Positions 43,347 through 53,119 of a stretch of 64,000 bases of DNA are shown here, in pieces. The position numbers were made by a program, and so were the translations under genes. Where the stretch lies: NCBI GenBank assembly GCA_002503285.1, contig DARI01000002.1, forward strand, positions 1-64,000. Reading direction: 5' to 3'. The notes under the pieces are model-generated. The model did not search any database and was not told where the DNA came from. It saw nothing but the letters and a program-made list of their open reading frames with translations. The DNA comes from Euryarchaeota archaeon UBA557 (GTDB taxonomy: Archaea > Thermoplasmatota > Poseidoniia > Poseidoniales > Thalassarchaeaceae). Every line of letters begins with the position of its first letter. Position 1 is the first letter of the stretch.

Positions 43347-44981
43347 ATGAGTCTCTTCGGGTTGGATATGAGTAGACAACCTCTCAATGAACCAATACTT
43401 GCATATGCACCAGGTTCAACAGAACGTGGCATGATTAAAGTCGAATTAGAAAGGCAGATGAACGAAGTAATTGAGATACCTTGTATCATAAACGGAGAGA
43501 AGATATTTACGGGCATCACTACCAATCAAGTAATTCCACATAATCATAAACATATCATTGCTAAAGTTCACTTAGCAACAGAAAAGGAAATAAAAGCAGC
43601 TTGTAAATCTGCTGTTGAATCTCAAAAAGATTGGATTGAATTGGGATTAGAGGGTAGATGCGCTATATTTGAAAAATGTGCGGAATTATTAGCCGGGGAT
43701 TGGAGGATGAAAGTAAATGCGGCAACAATGTTAAATCAATCAAAAACAGTTTATCAGGCTGAAATAGATGCTGCTTGTGAATTGATTGATTTCTGGAGGT
43801 TTAATTGCCATTATGCTCGCGGATTTCATGATTATTTACAACCATTAGTATCGCCACCTGGAGTCGTGAATTCAACTGAAATTAGGCCATTAGAAGGATT
43901 TGTACTCTCAATAACTCCATTTAACTTTTCAAGTATTGCAGCTAATCTTCCAAGTGCACCTGCGATTGTTGGCTGTACATCTGTATGGAAACCTAGTCGT
44001 AATTCATATCTTTCCAACTATGTTTTAATGGAATTAATGATGGAAGCAGGATTGCCCCCCGGAGTGATAAATTTTGTGCCAGGATCTGGTGCAGAAATAA
44101 CTGAAATTGCATTATCTAATGAAGATTTTGCTGGCCTACATTTCACAGGTTCTACGGCCACATTTCAAGGATTATGGCAAGAAATAGGACATGCATTACC
44201 AAAGTTACGTTCATATCCAAGGATAGTTGGGGAAACTGGAGGAAAGGATTTCGTAGTTGCCCATATGGATTGTGATAAAAATGGATTATTAGTTGCGTTA
44301 CTTCGTGGTTCATTCGAGTATCAGGGACAAAAATGCTCTGCTGCTAGTCGGGCATATATTCCAAAGAGTGTTTGGAACTCAATTTCAGAAGATCTATGTA
44401 CGGAAATAAGGAAAATAAAAATGGGTGATGCATTAGATTTTTCTAACTTTATGACTGCAGTAATAGATGAGCGATCATTTAACAAAATTACCGGATATAT
44501 TGATAGGGCTAAAGAATCCAAAACTTGTGAAATAATCGTCGGAGGAGAATATGATCAAGATGTTGGATGGTTTGTAGAGCCAACGGTAATAGTTACAACT
44601 GATCCCATGTCAGAAACGATGGTAGAAGAGATATTCGGCCCAGTATTGACTGTTTTTGTATATGAAGATGAAGATTTTGATAATGTTCTAAAGATATGCG
44701 ATGAATCATCTTCATATGCACTTACGGGATCCATATTTGCAAATAAAGAAGAAGATATTCAGAATGCATTTAATCATTTAAGATTTACAGCTGGAAATTT
44801 TTACATAAATGATAAACCAACTGGAGCAGTAGTTGCGCAGCAACCTTTTGGAGGAGCAAGAGCAAGTGGAACAAACGATAAGGCAGGAGGGCCGTTGAAT
44901 TTGCTGAGATGGATTAGTCCACGGTCAATTAAACGAACAATGAATATAGCACAGGATTGGAAATATTCATTTTTAGAATAA
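43347..44981 (+). CDS. L-glutamate gamma-semialdehyde dehydrogenase (P5C dehydrogenase)
   Basis: The 544-residue aldehyde dehydrogenase matches the ALDH4 group, which oxidises glutamate semialdehyde from proline or ornithine breakdown to glutamate with NAD. Evidence: LNEPILAYAPGS near the N-terminus, FWRFNCHYA, ITPFNFSSIAANLPSAPAIVG, the general-base Glu in VGETGGKDFVVAH, the nucleophile Cys in GQKCSAASRAYIP, EIFGPVLTVFVY, and the ending QQPFGGARASGTNDKAGG. No proline dehydrogenase is in the window. The ATG at 43347 is preferred to a GTG at 43329. Confidence 0.94.
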   Translation: MSLFGLDMSRQPLNEPILAYAPGSTERGMIKVELERQMNEVIEIPCIINGEKIFTGITTNQVIPHNHKHIIAKVHLATEKEIKAACKSAVESQKDWIELGLEGRCAIFEKCAELLAGDWRMKVNAATMLNQSKTVYQAEIDAACELIDFWRFNCHYARGFHDYLQPLVSPPGVVNSTEIRPLEGFVLSITPFNFSSIAANLPSAPAIVGCTSVWKPSRNSYLSNYVLMELMMEAGLPPGVINFVPGSGAEITEIALSNEDFAGLHFTGSTATFQGLWQEIGHALPKLRSYPRIVGETGGKDFVVAHMDCDKNGLLVALLRGSFEYQGQKCSAASRAYIPKSVWNSISEDLCTEIRKIKMGDALDFSNFMTAVIDERSFNKITGYIDRAKESKTCEIIVGGEYDQDVGWFVEPTVIVTTDPMSETMVEEIFGPVLTVFVYEDEDFDNVLKICDESSSYALTGSIFANKEEDIQNAFNHLRFTAGNFYINDKPTGAVVAQQPFGGARASGTNDKAGGPLNLLRWISPRSIKRTMNIAQDWKYSFLE

Positions 44982-44991
44982 AAATGCATAA

Positions 44992-45007
44992 TGCATATTT
45001 ATATGCA
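44992..45007. promoter_or_regulatory. Palindrome over a TATA-like box before the ThiN-type regulator
   Basis: TGCATAT-TT-ATATGCA is a perfect 16-base palindrome with 32 bases from its end to the GTG start. It includes TTTATATG, which suits an archaeal TATA box. A repressor bound here would block transcription; autoregulation by the ThiN-type protein is the natural guess. Confidence 0.5.
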
Positions 45008-45038
45008 CATTAATATAATAATTCCCTCAGGAGTAAAT

Positions 45039-45845
45039 GTGTTAGGCGCTAATGCCCAATTATGGCAAATTCGTTTACATTCAAAAATCGCTAATGAATT
45101 ATTAAATAATGGTTGGCAACAAAATCAAGTAGCAAATATTCTTGGAACGACTCAAAGTACAGTAAGTAGGTGGAAAGAACGGGCATTGATTGAATTGTCA
45201 TCTGAGGATGACAATTTTGAAATTGATAAATTAGCATCAATAATATCTTCTAATTTATCAAAAAATGGAGTTCCGGACAAGATATCACTTGAGATAAAAA
45301 TCGGTAAGGAATTTTCAAAATTAATCTTGACAATAGTAAAGGAAGGCCATAATTCAATAAATAATAGATTAATTAATTCGATGTCTAGAATTATAAATGA
45401 ATTTTCTAAATTGCCGGAATCGCTCATTCCTGCAGTTGGAATAAATATTGCTGCCTGCTCGAAAGATGTCAAGGATATCTCAGAAGTTATAGCATTTCCA
45501 GGTAGATTAAGGGTGCACGAGGGAGATATTTTACAACAAGTTTTACCACAAATCGGTGCAAGCAAACATCTTGCTGAAGTATTATTATCATTACGAAGCA
45601 AGGGATCAAATTCGAATTCAATAATTAATTTAAAATTACCGAGTAGTTCAATTATTAAAAAATTATCAGAGAAATTAGATTTAAAAATTTGTAATGCCCC
45701 AAGAGGAATTTCTGAGAGAAATGGAGAAATTCTTATTGATAATGGAGATTTTGGTTGGGAACCAAGCCTCTATATAGCAGCGAATGGAGTAAATAAGATC
45801 CCTAAAATTGTTAATGAATTAATATTAATATGTAAAGATAACTAA
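45039..45845 (+). CDS. thiR: Transcription regulator with HTH and ThiN domains (ThiR-like)
   Basis: The 268-residue protein has an N-terminal helix-turn-helix (SKIANELLNNGWQQNQVANI followed by LGTTQSTVSRWKERA) and a C-terminal ThiN domain with IPAVGINIAAC, FPGRLRVHEGDILQ, PQIGASKHLAEVLLSL and FGWEPSLYIAANGVNKIPKI. In archaea such HTH-ThiN proteins sense thiamine phosphates and repress thiamine genes. The GTG at 45039 was chosen because CAGGAG stands six bases upstream; the longer ATG reading would swallow the promoter palindrome. The next three genes are a thiamine-type ABC transporter in the same direction with very short gaps. Confidence 0.85.
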   Translation: MLGANAQLWQIRLHSKIANELLNNGWQQNQVANILGTTQSTVSRWKERALIELSSEDDNFEIDKLASIISSNLSKNGVPDKISLEIKIGKEFSKLILTIVKEGHNSINNRLINSMSRIINEFSKLPESLIPAVGINIAACSKDVKDISEVIAFPGRLRVHEGDILQQVLPQIGASKHLAEVLLSLRSKGSNSNSIINLKLPSSSIIKKLSEKLDLKICNAPRGISERNGEILIDNGDFGWEPSLYIAANGVNKIPKIVNELILICKDN

Positions 45846-45859
45846 GATTGAGGGATGAA

Positions 45860-46966
45860 ATGAAAAAAGGAAATTTAATTAATATAAAATTGATAGAGGG
45901 AGTGGCGTTATTTTTAATTATAATATCCTCAGTGTTATCCGGTTGTTTGAGCGAAAATGATGATGATGCCAATGTGACCTTGAATATTGTTTCATATGAT
46001 GCATTAGGAATAAGTAAAGATCTATTGGATCAATTTACCAATGATACCGGGATAAATATTGAGATAACGAGGGCAGGAGATGCAGGAGGAGTGTTATCAA
46101 TGGCGATACAAACTAAGAATACAGGATTATTTGATGTGTCCGTAGGAATTGATAATTCATACCTCGGTACTGCATTAGTAGCAGATATTTTCGAACCGTT
46201 GGACACCAATAGAGAAATTTTTTCAGAGCGTGCATTGTCATCATATAATGGAAATTTAGCTATTCCTTTTGACTTAGGAAGTGTGTGCATCAATTATGAT
46301 TCTAATTATGTAGATGGGGAAAATATAACTGTACCAACGTCTTTATGGAACTTCACAGAATCACAATGGAAAGGGAAGATTGCAATAGAAAATCCTCGTA
46401 CAAGTAGCCCGGGAAGAGCATTTTTTATATCAACTATTGATTATTTCGATAATGATAAAGATGAGGAGACAAATTATATTAATTGGTGGAATAATATGAA
46501 AGATAACAATGTAATAATTACAGATAGTTGGACCACTGCATATGAAACTCATTATTCAGGTGGCTATGGACAATGGGGCGAAGGTTTCATTGGAGATGCA
46601 CATGCAGTAGTCTCATATTGCCATTCTCCAGGAGTTGAGGCATATTATGGTGGAAATTGGACAACCTCGGTTGCCCTAGATTTAGAGGGTGCATCATTTT
46701 CTCAGATAGAATATATTTCTATGTTGAAAGGAACAGAAAAAAAATCTTCTGTCAATATCTTTGTAGATTGGTTGGTCTCATATGAAATAAATTCCCAAAT
46801 GTCTACAATAAATTGGATGTACCCTTCTATAATTGGGGGAAATTTAACCGAAACTTCTGGATATCGTTGGCATTCAGTAGTACCAATTGATTGTGAAATT
46901 AAAATTTCAGATATAGATGAAAATATCGCATATTGGCTTGATGAATGGGACATAACGATGGCTTGA
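45860..46966 (+). CDS. Thiamine ABC transporter, substrate-binding lipoprotein (TbpA/ThiB-like)
   Basis: The 368-residue protein starts with a lipoprotein signal (LFLIIISSVLSGCLSEN), so it is probably tethered outside the membrane by the Cys. The mature part is an extracellular solute-binding protein of the thiamine/iron/sulfate type, with LNIVSYDALGISKDLLDQF, SLWNFTESQWKGKIAIENP and SYCHSPGVEAYYGGNW. Thiamine is favoured because of the adjacent ThiN-type regulator; a pyrimidine precursor is possible. The ATG at 45860 follows GAGGGATGAA. Confidence 0.83.
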   Translation: MKKGNLINIKLIEGVALFLIIISSVLSGCLSENDDDANVTLNIVSYDALGISKDLLDQFTNDTGINIEITRAGDAGGVLSMAIQTKNTGLFDVSVGIDNSYLGTALVADIFEPLDTNREIFSERALSSYNGNLAIPFDLGSVCINYDSNYVDGENITVPTSLWNFTESQWKGKIAIENPRTSSPGRAFFISTIDYFDNDKDEETNYINWWNNMKDNNVIITDSWTTAYETHYSGGYGQWGEGFIGDAHAVVSYCHSPGVEAYYGGNWTTSVALDLEGASFSQIEYISMLKGTEKKSSVNIFVDWLVSYEINSQMSTINWMYPSIIGGNLTETSGYRWHSVVPIDCEIKISDIDENIAYWLDEWDITMA

Positions 46967-46975
46967 GAAGATCAT

Positions 46976-48634
46976 ATGAAATTTAAAATGATAACAGTAC
47001 TTATTTGGTCCATACTTGTAATTGGACCACCAATTATTGCTTGGCGACAACTTAGTATCGTGGCAGAAAAAAATATATTTGAAACAATAATTGAGTTTGA
47101 TAATAAATTTCAAACACGCGATTCCATAGAGTTTACTTTTTTAGTTGCTTCATATTCAACAATATTAACGCTAATATTGGGAGTTCCTTTAGCATGGAAT
47201 TTAGGCAGATATAAATGGAGGTATGGTACATTTCTTCGAAGTTTATTCACCGTACCTTTTGTTATGCCTTCAATATTAGTTGCTATGGGATTTCTATCAC
47301 TTTTAGATTGGTTTGAAGTATTATTTGGGATTAATGATTCACAAAATTTGAGATTTTATTTATTATTATTATCTCATGCTTGGTTTAATTTGGCATTAGT
47401 AGTAAGATTATGTGAGCCCATTCTTTCAACTATTGATTCATCATATGAAGAGTCAGCATTTTTATTACCAATGGGAAATAGTAAATTTAAAAGATTCAAA
47501 AATCTATGGTTACCTCTTCTTTGGCCGAATATTTTGGCATCTGCATCTTTAACTTTTATTTTTTCATTCACGTCTTTTGCATTAGTAAAATTTATTGTTC
47601 CTACAAAAAGAAATTTAGAAATAGTTATGTCAAATCAGGCAGAATGGGCAGGAATAGATATTCCAGCACTTGGACAAACGCCTTCGGAAATCATTCTTGC
47701 TTCATCAAGTATTCAATTACTGACAATTATCATTGCTCTGGCGATATCATCAAAATTACAATCAAAATCCTTTGGCCATCAACTTTCGAGTCTTGATGAC
47801 AAGCGTATAGATGTATCATTTTTTAGTAAACGCGGCCTTTACATAATAACAATGTTAATATTAATTATATTGCCATTAATTTCATTAATTTTATCCTCAT
47901 TCCTAATTAGAAATGGAGGGAGTATTTCTTGGACAACTAAAGGTTGGAGTGCTGCATTTGGAGGGACGCATTCTCCAACCAATATGTATCAAGCATTATA
48001 TTCATCAATTAAATATGCAACAATATCGATAATGATTTCTTTACCAATTGGATTCATGCTTTCAGATATTATTAATCAATTAGAAAGGAAGGATTCAATA
48101 TTAGCAGTCATTTTAGATATTGTGGTCATGCTACCTCTTGCATTATCTGCAGTTATGGTGGGACTTGGAGTATTGGTTGGAATAATAAGAACGGATCCCG
48201 AAATAGCTCGTTCTTGGTGGATTCCCATTTATGGGCATATCATGATAACGACACCTTTTGTAGTAAGAGTATTATTACCTGCAATGCGGAATCTTGATCC
48301 TGATCTGGAATTTTCTGCTGCATTACTCGGGGCTGGATATTTTAAAAGGCTAATTAAAATAAAAATACCAATTCTCACCCATTCAATCATAGTTTCTTCA
48401 AGTTTAGTATTCGCTATTTCCCTAGGCGAGTTTGGATCTTCATGGGTAGTCCTAAGATTTACAGAATTCACAACACTTCCAGTCATGATCGGAGACATAC
48501 TTAGTCGGCCAGGATTTGATCCATTAGTTAGATCTGCAGCAAATGCGGCGGGTTCTACCCTATTGTTAATGACATTAATATTATTTATATGCGTCGAGAA
48601 ATTTAGACCGGTAGGTAGTGGAGGTGATTTCTGA
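46976..48634 (+). CDS. ABC transporter permease, double-length (ThiP-like)
   Basis: The 552-residue protein has about twelve membrane segments in two similar halves, as in ThiP and FbpB. Each half has an EAA-type loop for contact with the ATPase: ESAFLLPMGNSKFKRFKNLWLP in the first (shown in part) and FSAALLGAGYFKRLIKIKIP in the second. It lies between the binding protein and the ATPase; its stop overlaps the ATPase start as TGATG. Confidence 0.88.
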   Translation: MKFKMITVLIWSILVIGPPIIAWRQLSIVAEKNIFETIIEFDNKFQTRDSIEFTFLVASYSTILTLILGVPLAWNLGRYKWRYGTFLRSLFTVPFVMPSILVAMGFLSLLDWFEVLFGINDSQNLRFYLLLLSHAWFNLALVVRLCEPILSTIDSSYEESAFLLPMGNSKFKRFKNLWLPLLWPNILASASLTFIFSFTSFALVKFIVPTKRNLEIVMSNQAEWAGIDIPALGQTPSEIILASSSIQLLTIIIALAISSKLQSKSFGHQLSSLDDKRIDVSFFSKRGLYIITMLILIILPLISLILSSFLIRNGGSISWTTKGWSAAFGGTHSPTNMYQALYSSIKYATISIMISLPIGFMLSDIINQLERKDSILAVILDIVVMLPLALSAVMVGLGVLVGIIRTDPEIARSWWIPIYGHIMITTPFVVRVLLPAMRNLDPDLEFSAALLGAGYFKRLIKIKIPILTHSIIVSSSLVFAISLGEFGSSWVVLRFTEFTTLPVMIGDILSRPGFDPLVRSAANAAGSTLLLMTLILFICVEKFRPVGSGGDF

Positions 48635-49263
48635 TGTTGATATGTAAAGGAATAAATAAAACATATTCACAAAAAATATTATCAGATTTTAATCTGAATG
48701 TAGATCCAGGTGAAATTGTTGCTTTACTTGGACCCTCTGGGTCAGGTAAATCTACTCTTTTAAAAATAATATGCGGATTGGAGAGATTAGATTCCGGAGA
48801 AATAATTTTCAATGGACAAAATTTGGAAAATATTCTACCCGAAAAGAGGGGGATAGGGATGGTATTTCAAAAACTTGCATTATTTCCACATCTTAATGTT
48901 AATGGGAATATAAAATTTGGATTACCTCAAGAATCGAATATTAGTGAAATATCCATAATGTTGAATCTATTAGGACTGAAGGGTTTTGAAAAACGTAAAA
49001 TCCAAACATTATCTGGTGGAGAGGCCCAAAGAGTTGCATTGGCTAGATCATTGATTGCTAAACCAAAAATGATATTATTAGATGAACCTTTTTCAAGCCT
49101 CGATACAGATATCAAAATAATTTTAGCAGAAGAGGTAAAAATCTTGTTAAAAAAATTGAATATTTCAGCAATATATGTGACACATGATTTGAGTATTGCT
49201 AATAAAATAGCAGATAGGGTTGTTTATTTAGACTCTAAAAAAAATGATAAATTAAATAAGTGA
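48634..49263 (+). CDS. ABC transporter ATPase (ThiQ-like)
   Basis: The 209-residue ATPase has Walker A LGPSGSGKSTLLK, the Q loop MVFQKLALFPHLNV, signature LSGGEAQRVALARSL, Walker B MILLDEPFSSLD and the switch His in YVTHDLSIA. It is short, with no C-terminal regulatory domain, as for ThiQ. It powers the permease encoded just upstream. GAGGTGAT precedes the start. Confidence 0.92.
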   Translation: MLICKGINKTYSQKILSDFNLNVDPGEIVALLGPSGSGKSTLLKIICGLERLDSGEIIFNGQNLENILPEKRGIGMVFQKLALFPHLNVNGNIKFGLPQESNISEISIMLNLLGLKGFEKRKIQTLSGGEAQRVALARSLIAKPKMILLDEPFSSLDTDIKIILAEEVKILLKKLNISAIYVTHDLSIANKIADRVVYLDSKKNDKLNK

Positions 49264-49293
49264 TATAATATATGTTATCTTCGGGTAAGGTGT

Positions 49294-50079
49294 ATGGATG
49301 GTAGGAACTCGCCATTAAAATTAGTTATGCCATGGAATAAATTCTGGAACGGGACTTGGAAAAGAAGAAATATTTTTAATGGAAAATGGTTTATTCTAGA
49401 AATATTTTTATTTGGAGCAATATTCATTGCAATTCCATATTTTTTATCAAATAATATTGCTAGCATATATTTAGAAGATACTTTTAAAATGTTTCCTGAA
49501 AATAGATATGATAGATCAATACCTGTTATTAATTGGATGATTATACCCTATACTGCGTTATATTTATTTTATCCAATTACATTAATACTTGCACCTAAAG
49601 ATGATAAGGGCAGAATGGAATTGATTACGGCAATGCAGATATTAATTATGGCAAATATATTCTGCGTTGTATTTTTCCTTTTATTTCCTGCTGAAATAGA
49701 TATGAGAGATTCCATAGATTGGAATTCTATGAATAATTTGGAATTACTATTTTTTGAATTTATTCACACTTCGGACAGGCCATGGAATGCATGGCCGAGC
49801 TTGCATATCGTACATTCATATTTTTTAGCCCGGTTAATGACTTATTGGGTAAAAAATAACTATTCAGAGAATAAATTTACTAATATCTTCCTAGGAGTGC
49901 TATGGATTGAGTGGTTTTTATTATGCATTAGCATACTTACAACTAAGCAACACTATATCTTTGATTTATTTTCTGGAGGCATAGTGGGAATAATAGCATG
50001 GAAATTATATCAACCCGTACTTGAAAAAATATCAGTTAGAGGGGCAAATAAATTAGCAAACGATGCAGGATGGGTTTAG
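49294..50079 (+). CDS. PAP2-type membrane phosphatase/phosphotransferase (Aur1-like)
   Basis: The 261-residue protein has five or six membrane segments. The PAP2 motifs are visible as WNAWPSLHIVHSYFLA (SxH motif) and TTKQHYIFDLFSGGIVG (H-x3-D motif), the arrangement found in inositol-phosphotransferases of the Aur1/Ipt1 group. A role in lipid phosphate or head-group turnover is likely but unproven. It follows the thiamine transporter by 30 bases and may be in the same transcript. Confidence 0.83.
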   Translation: MDGRNSPLKLVMPWNKFWNGTWKRRNIFNGKWFILEIFLFGAIFIAIPYFLSNNIASIYLEDTFKMFPENRYDRSIPVINWMIIPYTALYLFYPITLILAPKDDKGRMELITAMQILIMANIFCVVFFLLFPAEIDMRDSIDWNSMNNLELLFFEFIHTSDRPWNAWPSLHIVHSYFLARLMTYWVKNNYSENKFTNIFLGVLWIEWFLLCISILTTKQHYIFDLFSGGIVGIIAWKLYQPVLEKISVRGANKLANDAGWV

Positions 50080-50122
50080 TATCCTTCAGAGTAATCAAAA
50101 GTAGGAACGCAATCGGGTTAAC

Positions 50123-51571
50123 GTGGAAAATACTCTCGACTTCAGTATCTTAAAAGATAGTGATACTTGGAAGTCATTTGGTATTGCAGTAATATTATTC
50201 AGTATAATAGGATATTCATCACTTTCATTATTTGGAATATCAACATCAGCCTATGGACTTTCAGATGACATTCAAACTACACCTGATTTCTTGGTCCCAA
50301 CAATGAATAGGACCGGAATTGATAATTTAGCAGATGTTGATTCAGATGGGGTACTAAAACTATCAGATTTAAGGGGAAAAATCGTAATATTAGATTTTAT
50401 GGCAATTGATTGTAGTAATTGTCATTTGGTCCAGGAACATATTGACCAAAACTTAGATGAATGGAATAATTTAGAGGGCGAGTATCCCATAATTGTACTT
50501 TCAATAGCATCATGGTACGCCATAGAAAGTTTTGAAGATATAAATTCTACATTTGGAAATGAAGATTCATCAAAATATATGAGATGGCCTGTCGCAAATG
50601 GGGGCCGAGAAACGGTCATAACTGAAAATGGAGGTGGAGATTTACTTGAATATTACAACATATTAGCAATACCCCATATTTTGGTCATTGATCATGAAGG
50701 TTATGCAATTGCTAGAGAAAACACTGGATTTCCATTAGATAAATGGGAATCTTTTGATTCATCCATAGAAATGGCAAACAAAGGTGAAGCTGATAGTTTA
50801 AGATTTGGCATTTCAAAATCAGATAATTCTATATCTGGAGTATTTTTTATCGGATTATTTATTGGATTTTTAGTATATTTCAGCCCATGTGCATTTCCAG
50901 TACTTCCATCTTACATAACGTATTATCTTAATTTAGGAATGAGAGAGGATGAATTAAGAGAAAGTGGAAAGCTCATAGGAAGAATTCCTAATTCATTAGA
51001 AATTGGAAGTTTTGCTGCATTGGGCCAATTGACATTTTTTTCCATAATTGGATTTGCATTATATGGCCTTGATGGATTAATAGATATATCTGGATTTTTA
51101 TATGATATTGCATTCATAATTGCGGCTATACTCATAATTCTTGGAACGCTGATGCTGCTAGGATGGACATCAAATGCCTTAGTAAGTATTCAAAGAATAA
51201 TTGATAAATATCAAAATACAGAAAATGACAATATTTTTACTCCAAGAAGAAATATGTATGTTTGGGGAATAGGATATTCTGCAGCATCAGTAGATTGTAC
51301 GGCTGCAGCAGTTTTTCCATTCATGGCATGGCTAATTACAATTGGTAACGGTGCGCTTATTTCAGGAATGTCAGGTTTAATAATATCTGTAAGTTTTCTT
51401 ATGATTTTAGTAACGATCCTGGTAAGTTCTGGCAGACAGTCAATTATTAAAGTCCTCAGAAGTTCAACAGTTATTATTAAGGGAATTGGATCTTGGATGA
51501 TGATATTTGCCGGCATAGGGCTAATGATTTATCTGACACAAACCGAAAAGATAGCGTCATTGATTGGTTAA
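50123..51571 (+). CDS. Thioredoxin-CcdA fusion, thiol-disulfide transfer protein
   Basis: The 482-residue protein has one N-terminal membrane helix, an external TlpA-like thioredoxin domain with the redox pair CSNC (DFMAIDCSNCHLVQ) and the cis-Pro segment ILAIPHILVIDHEG, then a six-helix CcdA/DsbD domain. The two CcdA cysteines are present in YFSPCAFPVLPSYI and ASVDCTAAAVFPF. It probably passes electrons from inside the cell to external disulfides, serving cytochrome or secreted-protein maturation. The start is GTG at 50123. It ends in a four-base overlap with the convergent kinase gene. Confidence 0.9.
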   Translation: MENTLDFSILKDSDTWKSFGIAVILFSIIGYSSLSLFGISTSAYGLSDDIQTTPDFLVPTMNRTGIDNLADVDSDGVLKLSDLRGKIVILDFMAIDCSNCHLVQEHIDQNLDEWNNLEGEYPIIVLSIASWYAIESFEDINSTFGNEDSSKYMRWPVANGGRETVITENGGGDLLEYYNILAIPHILVIDHEGYAIARENTGFPLDKWESFDSSIEMANKGEADSLRFGISKSDNSISGVFFIGLFIGFLVYFSPCAFPVLPSYITYYLNLGMREDELRESGKLIGRIPNSLEIGSFAALGQLTFFSIIGFALYGLDGLIDISGFLYDIAFIIAAILIILGTLMLLGWTSNALVSIQRIIDKYQNTENDNIFTPRRNMYVWGIGYSAASVDCTAAAVFPFMAWLITIGNGALISGMSGLIISVSFLMILVTILVSSGRQSIIKVLRSSTVIIKGIGSWMMIFAGIGLMIYLTQTEKIASLIG

Positions 51572-52242
51572 GAATTATTTATTGGTTGAATTAAATCACC
51601 TATTATAGGTTGGATATTAGACCATATCTTATTGTGAACACTTTCAACAGTATCTCTTGTTGGGATTAGAATTGCTCCTAGTTCTTCTGCAGAATTTTCA
51701 AATTCCTTTCTAAGTAATTTTTGATACTGTAAGAAGGATGATGTTATTGAAGGAGATAAAGCTAAATCCATTCCAGATTCAAAATGGTTCAAGGTTTCTA
51801 ATTTTTCTCCAAACATTATTCGATTTAAAAGTCTACGAGGGCCGCAATGTAAAATTACTGTTGCATCAGGTTTTGGTATATCCAAATACAATGATTTAAT
51901 CCAATTTGAATCTCCTCCTCTAACTTTTTCTCTAATTTCTGGAGTTAAATTATACCTATCAGAGATTATTACAAAACCAGCGAGCAATAGTGGTTCAACA
52001 TCATTCTTTATTTGATCATGTAAGTCTGTTGCGTACAATAAAGCTCTCGTCCTCCAATTTAGTTGATGAATATCATCATTATGAGATTTTAATAATTCTC
52101 CCATTAACTTTGATCTTGCGAGCCCTATAGTATGAGTTGCGACGCCATGCGCCTCTAATCTAGCAGCCAACAGCCTTGCATGAAGGCTACGTCCAACTTG
52201 GTCCGGACCTTCCAGTACAATCAATTTTCCCGGATAAGTCAT
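51568..52242 (-). CDS. Thymidylate kinase homologue with altered Walker A
   Basis: The 224-residue product resembles the adjacent thymidylate kinase but its P-loop reads EGPDQVGRSLHARLL: the usual GKS/GKT lysine is Arg. The DRY-type motif is kept (ISDRYNLTPEI), as is the nucleoside region FESGMDLALSPS in changed form. It may be a regulatory or heterodimer partner, or an enzyme of changed specificity. It starts in a TAATG overlap with the upstream kinase gene, so both are made together. Confidence 0.8.
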   Translation of the reverse strand: MTYPGKLIVLEGPDQVGRSLHARLLAARLEAHGVATHTIGLARSKLMGELLKSHNDDIHQLNWRTRALLYATDLHDQIKNDVEPLLLAGFVIISDRYNLTPEIREKVRGGDSNWIKSLYLDIPKPDATVILHCGPRRLLNRIMFGEKLETLNHFESGMDLALSPSITSSFLQYQKLLRKEFENSAEELGAILIPTRDTVESVHNKIWSNIQPIIGDLIQPINNS

Positions 52243-52976
52243 TATTCAACTACCTCCTTATAAGATAACCAATCGATTTCTGATTGGCTCAAATTCTCTG
52301 CTAAACGATCAGCATAATCAATCACTTCAATATTTGATAAGTCGATATTATCTTCAAATATTTTCCTAGTTCTTTTTTGTACTTCGGGCACATTTCCAGT
52401 TGCATCTAAACGCAATATTCGTTCATTTTTAACTAAATCATCATAAATCTCAGAAACTTTTTCTTGAAAGATACGATAAGATTCAAAAGGATCATTGGAC
52501 CAATTCATATCCATTCCTGCTTCATAATATTTCAATGTGGGACGGCCATGTGCTATTCGATCATAACTAACATCTACAGGAACGTCAAAATATATAGTTA
52601 AATCTGGTTCTCTAGCGAATGAATAGGTACTTTCTATGTCTCTTAAGGGAACTCCCCTTGAACCATCTCTCGCCATGGCTGTATACTTATAGCGATCACA
52701 AATTACTATACCTCCAATTTTTAGTACTGGTTCTATCTGTTGAGCCCATCGATCTGCAAAATCTGCTGCATGAATTAGATGAAATGTAGAAGGTAAAAGT
52801 CTACGATTATTCTTTCCTAATTTTGTAGCCTGCCTTACGATTTTACTAGAGTTCCATTCTGTATGATAAACAGGTAATCCTTTAGCTCGTAACCAATGAT
52901 AAAGTAATTTTGCTTGTGTACTTTTACCAGAGCCATCCATGCCTTCAACGGCTATTAGAATACCTTTATTTGACAT
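52242..52976 (-). CDS. tmk: Thymidylate kinase
   Basis: The 244-residue enzyme phosphorylates dTMP to dTDP. It has the intact P-loop EGMDGSGKSTQAKLL, the DRY-type motif ICDRYKYTAMARDGSRG and PDLTIYFDVPVDVSYDRI. The C-terminus is about 30 residues longer than in most bacterial Tmk. The start at 52976 is preceded by AAAGGGGAAA; the open frame continues 26 codons upstream without a ribosome site. Confidence 0.9.
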   Translation of the reverse strand: MSNKGILIAVEGMDGSGKSTQAKLLYHWLRAKGLPVYHTEWNSSKIVRQATKLGKNNRRLLPSTFHLIHAADFADRWAQQIEPVLKIGGIVICDRYKYTAMARDGSRGVPLRDIESTYSFAREPDLTIYFDVPVDVSYDRIAHGRPTLKYYEAGMDMNWSNDPFESYRIFQEKVSEIYDDLVKNERILRLDATGNVPEVQKRTRKIFEDNIDLSNIEVIDYADRLAENLSQSEIDWLSYKEVVE

Positions 52977-53119
52977 TTTTTTTTCCCCTTTACTTGTAAT
53001 TGGCAATCTTTGTAGTAAATGGTATCGATATTCACCTATTAGCCTGTAGGTCATTTAAAATAGAAAAAATCTTGTTTCCATGAATTCACAAAATATTGAA
53101 ATGTAAATATTTGAATAAT

